Assembly: GCF_047511655.1 (NCBI RefSeq)
Contig: NC_133390.1
Coordinates: 120,942,083 to 121,006,082, forward strand
Origin: Castor canadensis
Lineage: Eukaryota; Chordata; Mammalia; Rodentia; Castoridae
DNA length: 64,000 nt
Direction of reading: 5' to 3'
This document shows, piece after piece, positions 1 through 8,633 of this stretch (within the stretch, counting starts at the first letter, position 1; each line of letters opens with the position of its first letter). The position numbers and the translations under genes were made by a program. Under the pieces are notes generated by a model. It had not been told where the DNA came from and ran no database searches. It saw nothing but the letters and a program-made list of their open reading frames with translations.

Positions 1-2859
1 CCTCTCAAATACTAACAATTTTCACAGAGAAGAAATTGGTAGATGCTGCAACTTCTAACATGATGGTATTCTTTGGAAAGGTACGGTGTTCTTCGACTCA
101 GCTGAAAAGGCCAATTTGGGGCAAACAGAGCTATCTCCACCTTGAAACACCTCAATTGCAGGATGTATTCTTTTCAAAAAGTAACTCAATCCATTCAGGA
201 AACAATGTGCTAGATGCTCCTGCTATTACAGAGATGGTTTTTAATGGAGATACATATGTTTTTTCACCTTAGCTGAATAGGCTATTTGGATCAAACATAC
301 CTAATCAACACCTTAAAATACCTAAGTTGCACGAAGTATTCCCTTCAATACTTAAATCTATTCTCACAGTGAAACAATGTGCTAGATGGTGCAGGTTTTA
401 CCCTAGATGGTTATCTTTATAGAGATAGATGTGTTTCTCCAAGTCAAATGAATAGGCCTCTTTGGAACAAAATGACACTTTATCCCCAAAGTAAATTCTG
501 ATTTTCAGGAAGTATTACATACAGAAATGAATGCAGGTCGGACAGAGAAAAAATGGGCTAGATGCTGCGGCTTCTAACATAGATGGTTTTCTTATGAGCG
601 GTACATGTGTCTTTCTACTGAGCTGAATATGCCTACCAGGAGGAAAAAAATCTTATCTCCACTTTGAAAGACATAAGTTGCAGAAGTATTCTCATACAAA
701 CTAAATCAATTCTCACAGGGAAACAATGCGCAAGATGCACTTGTTTCTAACAAAAATGGTTTTCTTTTGAGAGATACATGAGTTTCTTCAATTTAGCTGA
801 ACATGTGTATTTGGAACAAAATGAGCTTTTCTCGACCTTGGCAACTATGATTTGCAGGAAGTATTCCTTTCAAAAACTAACTCAGTTCTAACAGGGAAAC
901 AATGTGCTAGATGCTGATGATTCTAAAAGCGATGGCTCTCTATCAGAAGATGCATGTGTCTCTGCAAATTTGCTGAATAGGAATATTTGGAGCAAACGGA
1001 GCCTATCACCACCTTGAAACACCTGCGTTGCTAAAAGTTTTTCTTTCAAAACCTAACTCAATTTTCACAGGGAAACAGTGTACTAGGTGCTCCTGCTTCA
1101 AACATAGATAATTTTCTATATAAACACATGTGCTTGGTGAATTCAGCTGAATATTCCTCTTTGGAACAAAATGATCACTTCTGCACCTTGACAATTATGA
1201 TTTTCAGGAAGTTATCCTTTCAAATACAAACAATTTTCGTAGAGAAGCAATTGCTAGATGCTGCAGATTCTAACATGATGGTATTCTTTGGAAAGGTACA
1301 AGTGTTTCTTCAACTCAGCTGAAAAGGCCTATTTTGAGCAAACAGACTCTATCTCCACCTTGAAACACCTTCATTGCAGGAAGTATTCTTTTCCAAAACT
1401 CACTCAATTCATTCAGGAAGTAATGGGCTAAATACTCCTCCTTCTTACATAGATGGTTTTTTTATGGAGATACATGTGTTTTTTCACCTTAGCTGAATAG
1501 GCTATTTGGAACAAACAGACGCCCATCTCCACCTTGAAAAACTTGCATTGCAGGAAATATTCCTTACAAAGCCTAAATCGATTCTCACAGCGAAACACTG
1601 TGATAGGTGCTGCAGCTTCTATCATGGAAGGTTATCTTTGTTGAGATAAATGTGTTTCTTCAATTCAGTTGAATAGGAGTATATGGATCAAACAAACCCC
1701 ATCTCCACCTTAAACACCTAAGTTTTAGGAAATATTCCTTTAAAAACATATGTCGATTCACACAGGGAAACTGTATGCTAGATAATCCTGCTTCTAAAAC
1801 ACATGGTTTCTTTAGAGAGACACAGGTGTTTCTTCAACTTTGATGAATTCGTCTACTTGAAACAACATGAGACTTTCTCCATCTTGAAAACTATGATTGC
1901 AATAACTATTCCCTTCAAAATGAACTCAGTTTGCACGAGGAAAAAATGTGCTCGGTTCTCCTGCTCCTCACAGACATGGTTCTATTTCAGAAGATACTGC
2001 TGTTTTGTAAATTCAGCTGAATAGTCCAATTTGGAGCAAACAGAGCCTATTTCCACCCTGATACACCTAAGTAGCAGAAAGTATTCCTTTCAAGAACTAA
2101 CACAATTCTCACCAGGAAACAATCTGCTAAATGCCCCTGCTTCTAATATACATGGTTTACATTATAGAGATACATGTGTTTCTTCAACTCTGTTGAATAG
2201 GAATCTTTGGGAAAAAATTACCCTTTCTCAACCTTGATACCTATGGTTTGCAGGACGTATTCCTGTCAAAAATTAACTCTGTTGTGACAGGGAAACAAGG
2301 TGCTGGATGCAGCAGCTTCTAACAAGAATCTTTTCTTTGGAGAGTTACATGTGTTTCTTCAACTCAGCTCTATATGCCTATTTTGGTGAAAACAGATCCT
2401 TTCTCCACCTTAAAACACCTAAGTTGCTGCAGTATTCGTTAACAACTAACTCAATTCTCACAGGGAAACAACGCACATGTTGCACCTGCTTCTAGCACAG
2501 ACGGTTTCCTTTCGAGAGATATATGAGTTTCTTTAATTCCTCTCAAAAATGAACTCACTTCTCCCAGGGAAACAATGTGGTAGATGACGATGCTTATGAC
2601 AGAGATGGTACTCTGCCAAATATACTTGTGTGTGTTCAACCAAGCTGAATATGCCTATTTGGAGCAAACACGGCCTATCTTCACCTGAAACACCTGAGTT
2701 GCTAGAAGTGTTACTTTCAAAAACTAACTCAATTCTCACAGAGATATAATGTGCTAGGTGGTCCTGCTTCTAACACAGATGGTTTCCTTTATGAACATAC
2801 ATGTGTTTGGTCAATTGAGCTGATATTCCTCTTTAGAACAAAATAACCACTTCTCCACC
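1..2859. repeat. HOR unit U0 (left-truncated, 2887-bp class)
   Basis: This unit lacks only the first 28 bp of the HOR, cut by the window edge. It belongs to the U0-U4 class, with aaaagtttttc near 1031, cacacagggaaac near 1748 and cctctcaaaaatg near 2537. It differs from U1-U4 at a few sites: T at 398, A at 755, T at 1849 and A at 1984. The base at 1984 (ctatttcag instead of ctgtttcag) matches the right-hand U8+ units. Confidence 0.95.
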
Positions 2860-2909
2860 TTGAGAAATATGATTTGCAGGAAGTTTTCCTCTCAAATACT
2901 AACAATTTT

Positions 2910-3080
2910 CACAGAGAAGAAATTGGTAGATGCTGCAACTTCTAACATGATGGTATTCTTTGGAAAGGTACGGTGTTCTTCGACTCAGCTGAAAAGGCCA
3001 ATTTGGGGCAAACAGAGCTATCTCCACCTTGAAACACCTCAATTGCAGGATGTATTCTTTTCAAAAAGTAACTCAATCCA
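2910..3080. repeat. Monomer M1 (reference unit)
   Basis: A 171-bp monomer with gagaagaaattggtagatgc then catgatggtattctttgg. Its closest relative in the HOR is M8, which shares the unusual gagaag start and the tttggaaaggta segment. It carries the CpG site ttcgactc, which is ttcaactc in most units from U9 on. Confidence 0.9.
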
Positions 3081-3251
3081 TTCAGGAAACAATGTGCTAG
3101 ATGCTCCTGCTATTACAGAGATGGTTTTTAATGGAGATACATATGTTTTTTCACCTTAGCTGAATAGGCTATTTGGATCAAACATACCTAATCAACACCT
3201 TAAAATATCTAAGTTGCACGAAGTATTCCCTTCAATACTTAAATCTATTCT
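3081..3251. repeat. Monomer M2 (reference unit)
   Basis: A 171-bp monomer with the variant start ccattcaggaaac and an atatgttttttcacc segment. Its partner is M9, which shares the cattcagga start, atggagatacat and gttttttcaccttagctg. Confidence 0.9.
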
Positions 3252-3427
3252 CACAGTGAAACAATGTGCTAGATGGTGCAGGTTCTACCCTAGATGGTTA
3301 TCTTTATAGAGATAGATGTGTTTCTCCAAGTCAAATGAATAGGCCTCTTTGGAACAAAATGACACTTTATCCCCAAAGTAAATTCTGATTTTCAGGAAGT
3401 ATTACATACAGAAATGAATGCAGGTCG
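3252..3427. repeat. Monomer M3 (reference unit)
   Basis: A 176-bp monomer. It pairs with M10: both have the ggttatcttt segment followed by a gagataaatgtg-like block. It ends in an aatgaatgcaggtcgg tail found in no other monomer; this tail varies between sub-types (gcaggtcgg, gcaagtcgg, gcagttcgg). Confidence 0.88.
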
Positions 3428-3600
3428 GACAGAGAAAAAATGGGCTAGATGCTGCGGCTTCTAACATAGATGGTTTTCTTATGAGCGGTACATGTGTCTT
3501 TCTACTGAGCTGAATATGCCTACCAGGAGGAAAAAAATCTTATCTCCACTTTGAAAGACATAAGTTGCAGAAGTATTCTCATACAAACTAAATCAATTCT
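3428..3600. repeat. Monomer M4 (reference unit)
   Basis: A 173-bp monomer with gctgcggcttctaacataga and the distinctive ctaccaggaggaaaaaaatc. Its partner is M14 (gcagcagcttctaacaagaa, similar tatgcctattttggtg). This starts the first 7-monomer half of the HOR. Confidence 0.88.
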
Positions 3601-3776
3601 CACAGGGAAACAATGCGCAAGATGCACTTGTTTCTAACAAAGATGGTTTTCTTTTGAGAGATACATGAGTTTCTTCAATTTAGCTGAACATGTGTATTTG
3701 GAACAAAATGAGCTTTTCTCGACCTTGGCAACTATGATTTGCAGGAAGTATTCCTTTCAAAAACTAACTCAGTTCT
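3601..3776. repeat. Monomer M5 (reference unit)
   Basis: A 176-bp monomer with gcgcaagatgcacttgtttc and gagagatacatgagtttctt. It is the full-length partner of the truncated M15, and the comparison fixes the 72-bp deletion in M15 to the equivalent of 3681-3752. Confidence 0.9.
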
Positions 3777-3952
3777 AACAGGGAAACAATGTGCTAGATG
3801 CTGATGATTCTAAAAGCGATGGCTCTCTATCAGAAGATGCATGTGTCTCTGCAAATTTGCTGAATAGGAATATTTGGAGCAAACGGAGCCTATCACCACC
3901 TTGAAACACCTGCGTTGCTAAAAGTTTTTCTTTCAAAACCTAACTCAATTTT
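3777..3952. repeat. Monomer M6 (reference unit)
   Basis: A 176-bp monomer with gatgctgatgattctaaaag and gatggctctctatc. It pairs with M16 (gatgacgatgcttatgacag, gatggtactctgcc); both share an acctg.gttgct.aaagt-like segment near the end. Confidence 0.87.
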
Positions 3953-4124
3953 CACAGGGAAACAGTGTACTAGGTGCTCCTGCTTCAAACATAGATAATT
4001 TTCTATATAAACACATGTGCTTGGTGAATTCAGCTGAATATTCCTCTTTGGAACAAAATGATCACTTCTGCACCTTGACAATTATGATTTTCAGGAAGTT
4101 ATCCTTTCAAATACAAACAATTTT
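3953..4124. repeat. Monomer M7 (reference unit)
   Basis: A 172-bp monomer with the segment ttggtgaattcagctgaata then ttcctctttggaacaaaatg. It pairs with M17, which has the same ttcctcttt.gaacaaaat order. It contains a perfect 12-bp palindrome at 4028-4039. Confidence 0.9.
4028..4039. repeat. 12-bp perfect palindrome attcagctgaat in M7
   Basis: The string equals its own reverse complement and has a CAGCTG centre. Degenerate versions (actcagctgaa, ttagctgaat, caagctgaat) lie at the same place in most monomers, so a short dyad element recurs roughly once per monomer. Any protein binding is unproven. Confidence 0.7.
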
Positions 4125-4298
4125 CGTAGAGAAGCAATTGCTAGATGCTGCAGATTCTAACATGATGGTATTCTTTGGAAAGGTACAAGTGTTTCTTCAA
4201 CTCAGCTGAAAAGGCCTATTTTGAGCAAACAGACTCTATCTCCACCTTGAAACACCTTCATTGCAGGAAGTATTCTTTTCCAAAACTCACTCAATTCA
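4125..4298. repeat. Monomer M8 (reference unit)
   Basis: A 174-bp monomer, partner of M1, starting cgtagagaagcaattgctag. The cgtag start is catag in R-type units and in U7. Three later units (U9, U14, U20) have lost 4 bp just upstream of it. Confidence 0.89.
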
Positions 4299-4472
4299 TT
4301 CAGGAAGTAATGGGCTAAATACTCCTCCTTCTTACATAGATGGTTTTTTTATGGAGATACATGTGTTTTTTCACCTTAGCTGAATAGGCTATTTGGAACA
4401 AACAGACGCCCATCTCCACCTTGAAAAACTTGCATTGCAGGAAATATTCCTTACAAAGCCTAAATCGATTCT
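4299..4472. repeat. Monomer M9 (reference unit)
   Basis: A 174-bp monomer, partner of M2, with aggaagtaatgggctaaata and a T-rich gatggtttttttatgg segment. R-type units read ctacatac where this unit reads ctaaatac. Confidence 0.89.
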
Positions 4473-4647
4473 CACAGCGAAACACTGTGATAGGTGCTGC
4501 AGCTTCTATCATGGAAGGTTATCTTTGTTGAGATAAATGTGTTTCTTCAATTCAGTTGAATAGGAGTATATGGATCAAACAAACCCCATCTCCACCTTAA
4601 ACACCTAAGTTTTAGGAAATATTCCTTTAAAAACATATGTCGATTCA
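4473..4647. repeat. Monomer M10 (reference unit)
   Basis: A 175-bp monomer, partner of M3, starting cacagcgaaacactgtgata. It ends the first 7-monomer half. Its gttgagataaatgtg segment is a sub-type marker: gttgagacaaacgtg in U5-U9, U13 and U14; gtagagataaatgtg in R units. Confidence 0.88.
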
Positions 4648-4820
4648 CACAGGGAAACTGTATGCTAGATAATCCTGCTTCTAAAACACATGGTTTCTTT
4701 AGAGAGACACAGGTGTTTCTTCAACTTTGATGAATGCGTCTACTTGAAACAACATGAGACTTTCTCCATCTTGAAAACTATGATTGCAATAACTATTCCC
4801 TTCAAAATGAACTCAGTTTG
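4648..4820. repeat. Monomer M11 (reference unit, unpaired)
   Basis: A 173-bp monomer with ctagataatcctgcttctaa and acgcaggtg-free acacaggtgtttcttcaa. It is the first of three monomers with no clear partner elsewhere in the HOR. Its start reads cacacagggaaac in U0-U4 and cacacaggaaac (one G fewer) in every later unit. Confidence 0.87.
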
Positions 4821-4996
4821 CACGAGGAAAAAATGTGCTCGGTTCTCCTGCTCCTCACAGACATGGTTCTGTTTCAGAAGATACTGCTGTTTTGTAAATT
4901 CAGCTGAATAGTCCAATTTGGAGCAAACAGAGCCTATTTCCACCCTGATACACCTAAGTAGCAGAAAGTATTCCTTTCAAGAACTAACACAATTCT
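4821..4996. repeat. Monomer M12 (reference unit, unpaired)
   Basis: A 176-bp monomer starting cacgaggaaaaaatgtgctc. It has a 12-bp perfect palindrome at 4898-4909 and is one of the more CpG-containing monomers. U5-U7 and U18 carry a special version (ctgcttctcacag, acatgtttctg, ccacattgat). Confidence 0.88.
4898..4909. repeat. 12-bp perfect palindrome attcagctgaat in M12
   Basis: The second perfect copy per HOR of the palindrome also found in M7, at the equivalent monomer position. It looks the same in the later units I compared. Confidence 0.7.
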
Positions 4997-5172
4997 CACC
5001 AGGAAACAATCTGCTAAATGCCCCTGCTTCTAATATACATGGTTTACATTATAGAGATACATGTGTTTCTTCAACTCTGTTGAATAGGAATCTTTGGGAA
5101 AAAATTACCCTTTCTCAACCTTGATACCTATGGTTTGCAGGACGTATTCCTGTCAAAAATTAACTCTGTTGT
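4997..5172. repeat. Monomer M13 (reference unit, unpaired)
   Basis: A 176-bp monomer starting caccaggaaacaatctgcta, with tgggaaaaaattaccctttc in place of the usual tttggagcaaaca block. It is the last of the three unpaired monomers. The ctaaatgcccc / ctacatgcccc difference separates sub-types. Confidence 0.88.
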
Positions 5173-5345
5173 GACAGGGAAACAAGGTGCTGGATGCAGC
5201 AGCTTCTAACAAGAATCTTTTCTTTGGAGAGTTACATGTGTTTCTTCAACTCAGCTCTATATGCCTATTTTGGTGAAAACAGATCCTTTCTCCACCTTAA
5301 AACACCTAAGTTGCTGCAGTATTCGTTAACAACTAACTCAATTCT
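5173..5345. repeat. Monomer M14 (reference unit)
   Basis: A 173-bp monomer starting gacagggaaacaaggtgctg, partner of M4. It begins the second 7-monomer half. The ttttggtgaaaac segment is ttttgttgaaaac in U13, U14, U17 and U18. Confidence 0.88.
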
Positions 5346-5449
5346 CACAGGGAAACAACGCACATGTTGCACCTGCTTCTAGCACAGACGGTTTCCTTTC
5401 GAGAGATATATGAGTTTCTTTAATTCCTCTCAAAAATGAACTCACTTCT
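5346..5449. repeat. Monomer M15, truncated to 104 bp (reference unit)
   Basis: The only short monomer. It matches M5 up to gagtttctttaatt, then jumps to cctctcaaaaatgaactcac, which matches the last 29 bp of M5. The missing part equals 72 bp of M5 (3681-3752); the junction lies at 5425/5426. Both ends of the lost segment carry ATT, a possible microhomology. The deletion is present in all units seen, so it predates their amplification. The U1 snRNA retrocopy of unit U5 sits in the remaining tail of this monomer. Confidence 0.92.
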
Positions 5450-5623
5450 CCCAGGGAAACAATGTGGTAGATGACGATGCTTATGACAGAGATGGTACTC
5501 TGCCAAATATACTTGTGTGTGTTCAACCAAGCTGAATATGCCTATTTGGAGCAAACACGGCCTATCTTCACCTGAAACACCTGAGTTGCTAGAAGTGTTA
5601 CTTTCAAAAACTAACTCAATTCT
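5450..5623. repeat. Monomer M16 (reference unit)
   Basis: A 174-bp monomer, partner of M6, with gtagatgacgatgcttatga. From U8 on, the 4 bp CTAA are missing near its end (aaaactcaattc instead of aaaactaactcaattc), which accounts for the change from 2886 to 2882-bp units. Confidence 0.88.
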
Positions 5624-5796
5624 CACAGAGATATAATGTGCTAGGTGGTCCTGCTTCTAACACAGATGGTTTCCTTTATGAACATACATGTGTTTGGTCA
5701 ATTGAGCTGATATTCCTCTTTAGAACAAAATAACCACTTCTCCACCTTGAGAAATATGATTTGCAGGAAGTTTTCCTCTCAAATACTAACAATTTT
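5624..5796. repeat. Monomer M17 (reference unit)
   Basis: A 173-bp monomer starting cacagagatataatgtgcta, partner of M7. It contains the ttgagaaatatgatttgcag landmark used here to phase the units, so it spans the U1/U2 border as I drew it. Confidence 0.88.
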
Positions 5797-8633
5797 CACA
5801 GAGAAGAAATTGGTAGATGCTGCAACTTCTAACATGATGGTATTCTTTGGAAAGGTACGGTGTTCTTCGACTCAGCTGAAAAGGCCAATTTGGGGCAAAC
5901 AGAGCTATCTCCACCTTGAAACACCTCAATTGCAGGATGTATTCTTTTCAAAAAGTAACTCAATCCATTCAGGAAACAATGTGCTAGATGCTCCTGCTAT
6001 TACAGAGATGGTTTTTAATGGAGATACATATGTTTTTTCACCTTAGCTGAATAGGCTATTTGGATCAAACATACCTAATCAACACCTTAAAATATCTAAG
6101 TTGCACGAAGTATTCCCTTCAATACTTAAATCTATTCTCACAGTGAAACAATGTGCTAGATGGTGCAGGTTCTACCCTAGATGGTTATCTTTATAGAGAT
6201 AGATGTGTTTCTCCAAGTCAAATGAATAGGCCTCTTTGGAACAAAATGACACTTTATCCCCAAAGTAAATTCTGATTTTCAGGAAGTATTACATACAGAA
6301 ATGAATGCAGGTCGGACAGAGAAAAAATGGGCTAGATGCTGCGGCTTCTAACATAGATGGTTTTCTTATGAGCGGTACATGTGTCTTTCTACTGAGCTGA
6401 ATATGCCTACCAGGAGGAAAAAAATCTTATCTCCACTTTGAAAGACATAAGTTGCAGAAGTATTCTCATACAAACTAAATCAATTCTCACAGGGAAACAA
6501 TGCGCAAGATGCACTTGTTTCTAACAAAGATGGTTTTCTTTTGAGAGATACATGAGTTTCTTCAATTTAGCTGAACATGTGTATTTGGAACAAAATGAGC
6601 TTTTCTCGACCTTGGCAACTATGATTTGCAGGAAGTATTCCTTTCAAAAACTAACTCAGTTCTAACAGGGAAACAATGTGCTAGATGCTGATGATTCTAA
6701 AAGCGATGGCTCTCTATCAGAAGATGCATGTGTCTCTGCAAATTTGCTGAATAGGAATATTTGGAGCAAACGGAGCCTATCACCACCTTGAAACACCTGC
6801 GTTGCTAAAAGTTTTTCTTTCAAAACCTAACTCAATTTTCACAGGGAAACAGTGTACTAGGTGCTCCTGCTTCAAACATAGATAATTTTCTATATAAACA
6901 CATGTGCTTGGTGAATTCAGCTGAATATTCCTCTTTGGAACAAAATGATCACTTCTGCACCTTGACAATTATGATTTTCAGGAAGTTATCCTTTCAAATA
7001 CAAACAATTTTCGTAGAGAAGCAATTGCTAGATGCTGCAGATTCTAACATGATGGTATTCTTTGGAAAGGTACAAGTGTTTCTTCAACTCAGCTGAAAAG
7101 GCCTATTTTGAGCAAACAGACTCTATCTCCACCTTGAAACACCTTCATTGCAGGAAGTATTCTTTTCCAAAACTCACTCAATTCATTCAGGAAGTAATGG
7201 GCTAAATACTCCTCCTTCTTACATAGATGGTTTTTTTATGGAGATACATGTGTTTTTTCACCTTAGCTGAATAGGCTATTTGGAACAAACAGACGCCCAT
7301 CTCCACCTTGAAAAACTTGCATTGCAGGAAATATTCCTTACAAAGCCTAAATCGATTCTCACAGCGAAACACTGTGATAGGTGCTGCAGCTTCTATCATG
7401 GAAGGTTATCTTTGTTGAGATAAATGTGTTTCTTCAATTCAGTTGAATAGGAGTATATGGATCAAACAAACCCCATCTCCACCTTAAACACCTAAGTTTT
7501 AGGAAATATTCCTTTAAAAACATATGTCGATTCACACAGGGAAACTGTATGCTAGATAATCCTGCTTCTAAAACACATGGTTTCTTTAGAGAGACACAGG
7601 TGTTTCTTCAACTTTGATGAATGCGTCTACTTGAAACAACATGAGACTTTCTCCATCTTGAAAACTATGATTGCAATAACTATTCCCTTCAAAATGAACT
7701 CAGTTTGCACGAGGAAAAAATGTGCTCGGTTCTCCTGCTCCTCACAGACATGGTTCTGTTTCAGAAGATACTGCTGTTTTGTAAATTCAGCTGAATAGTC
7801 CAATTTGGAGCAAACAGAGCCTATTTCCACCCTGATACACCTAAGTAGCAGAAAGTATTCCTTTCAAGAACTAACACAATTCTCACCAGGAAACAATCTG
7901 CTAAATGCCCCTGCTTCTAATATACATGGTTTACATTATAGAGATACATGTGTTTCTTCAACTCTGTTGAATAGGAATCTTTGGGAAAAAATTACCCTTT
8001 CTCAACCTTGATACCTATGGTTTGCAGGACGTATTCCTGTCAAAAATTAACTCTGTTGTGACAGGGAAACAAGGTGCTGGATGCAGCAGCTTCTAACAAG
8101 AATCTTTTCTTTGGAGAGTTACATGTGTTTCTTCAACTCAGCTCTATATGCCTATTTTGGTGAAAACAGATCCTTTCTCCACCTTAAAACACCTAAGTTG
8201 CTGCAGTATTCGTTAACAACTAACTCAATTCTCACAGGGAAACAACGCACATGTTGCACCTGCTTCTAGCACAGACGGTTTCCTTTCGAGAGATATATGA
8301 GTTTCTTTAATTCCTCTCAAAAATGAACTCACTTCTCCCAGGGAAACAATGTGGTAGATGACGATGCTTATGACAGAGATGGTACTCTGCCAAATATACT
8401 TGTGTGTGTTCAACCAAGCTGAATATGCCTATTTGGAGCAAACACGGCCTATCTTCACCTGAAACACCTGAGTTGCTAGAAGTGTTACTTTCAAAAACTA
8501 ACTCAATTCTCACAGAGATATAATGTGCTAGGTGGTCCTGCTTCTAACACAGATGGTTTCCTTTATGAACATACATGTGTTTGGTCAATTGAGCTGATAT
8601 TCCTCTTTAGAACAAAATAACCACTTCTCCACC
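5747..8633. repeat. HOR unit U2 (2887 bp)
   Basis: Complete unit of the left class. I found no difference from U1 or U3 by eye, including the class markers taaaatatct, aaaagtttttc and cacacagggaaac. Confidence 0.95.

Larger units (their letters stand above)
2860..5746. repeat. HOR unit U1 (2887 bp, reference unit)
   Basis: First complete unit, used here to define the monomers. Taking the cacag-like block as the start of each, M1 to M17 begin at 2910, 3081, 3252, 3428, 3601, 3777, 3953, 4125, 4299, 4473, 4648, 4821, 4997, 5173, 5346, 5450 and 5624; the next M1 is at 5797. Lengths are 171, 171, 176, 173, 176, 176, 172, 174, 174, 175, 173, 176, 176, 173, 104, 174 and 173 bp, which sum to 2887. 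I saw no base difference from U2 or U3. Confidence 0.96.

Noticed and set aside
2860..3159. A 99-codon open frame repeated in almost every unit
   Set aside because: It starts at TTG, spans the M17/M1/M2 borders, has no recognisable domain, and is one of many short frames on both strands that repeat with the array. Its survival reflects low divergence between copies, not coding constraint.
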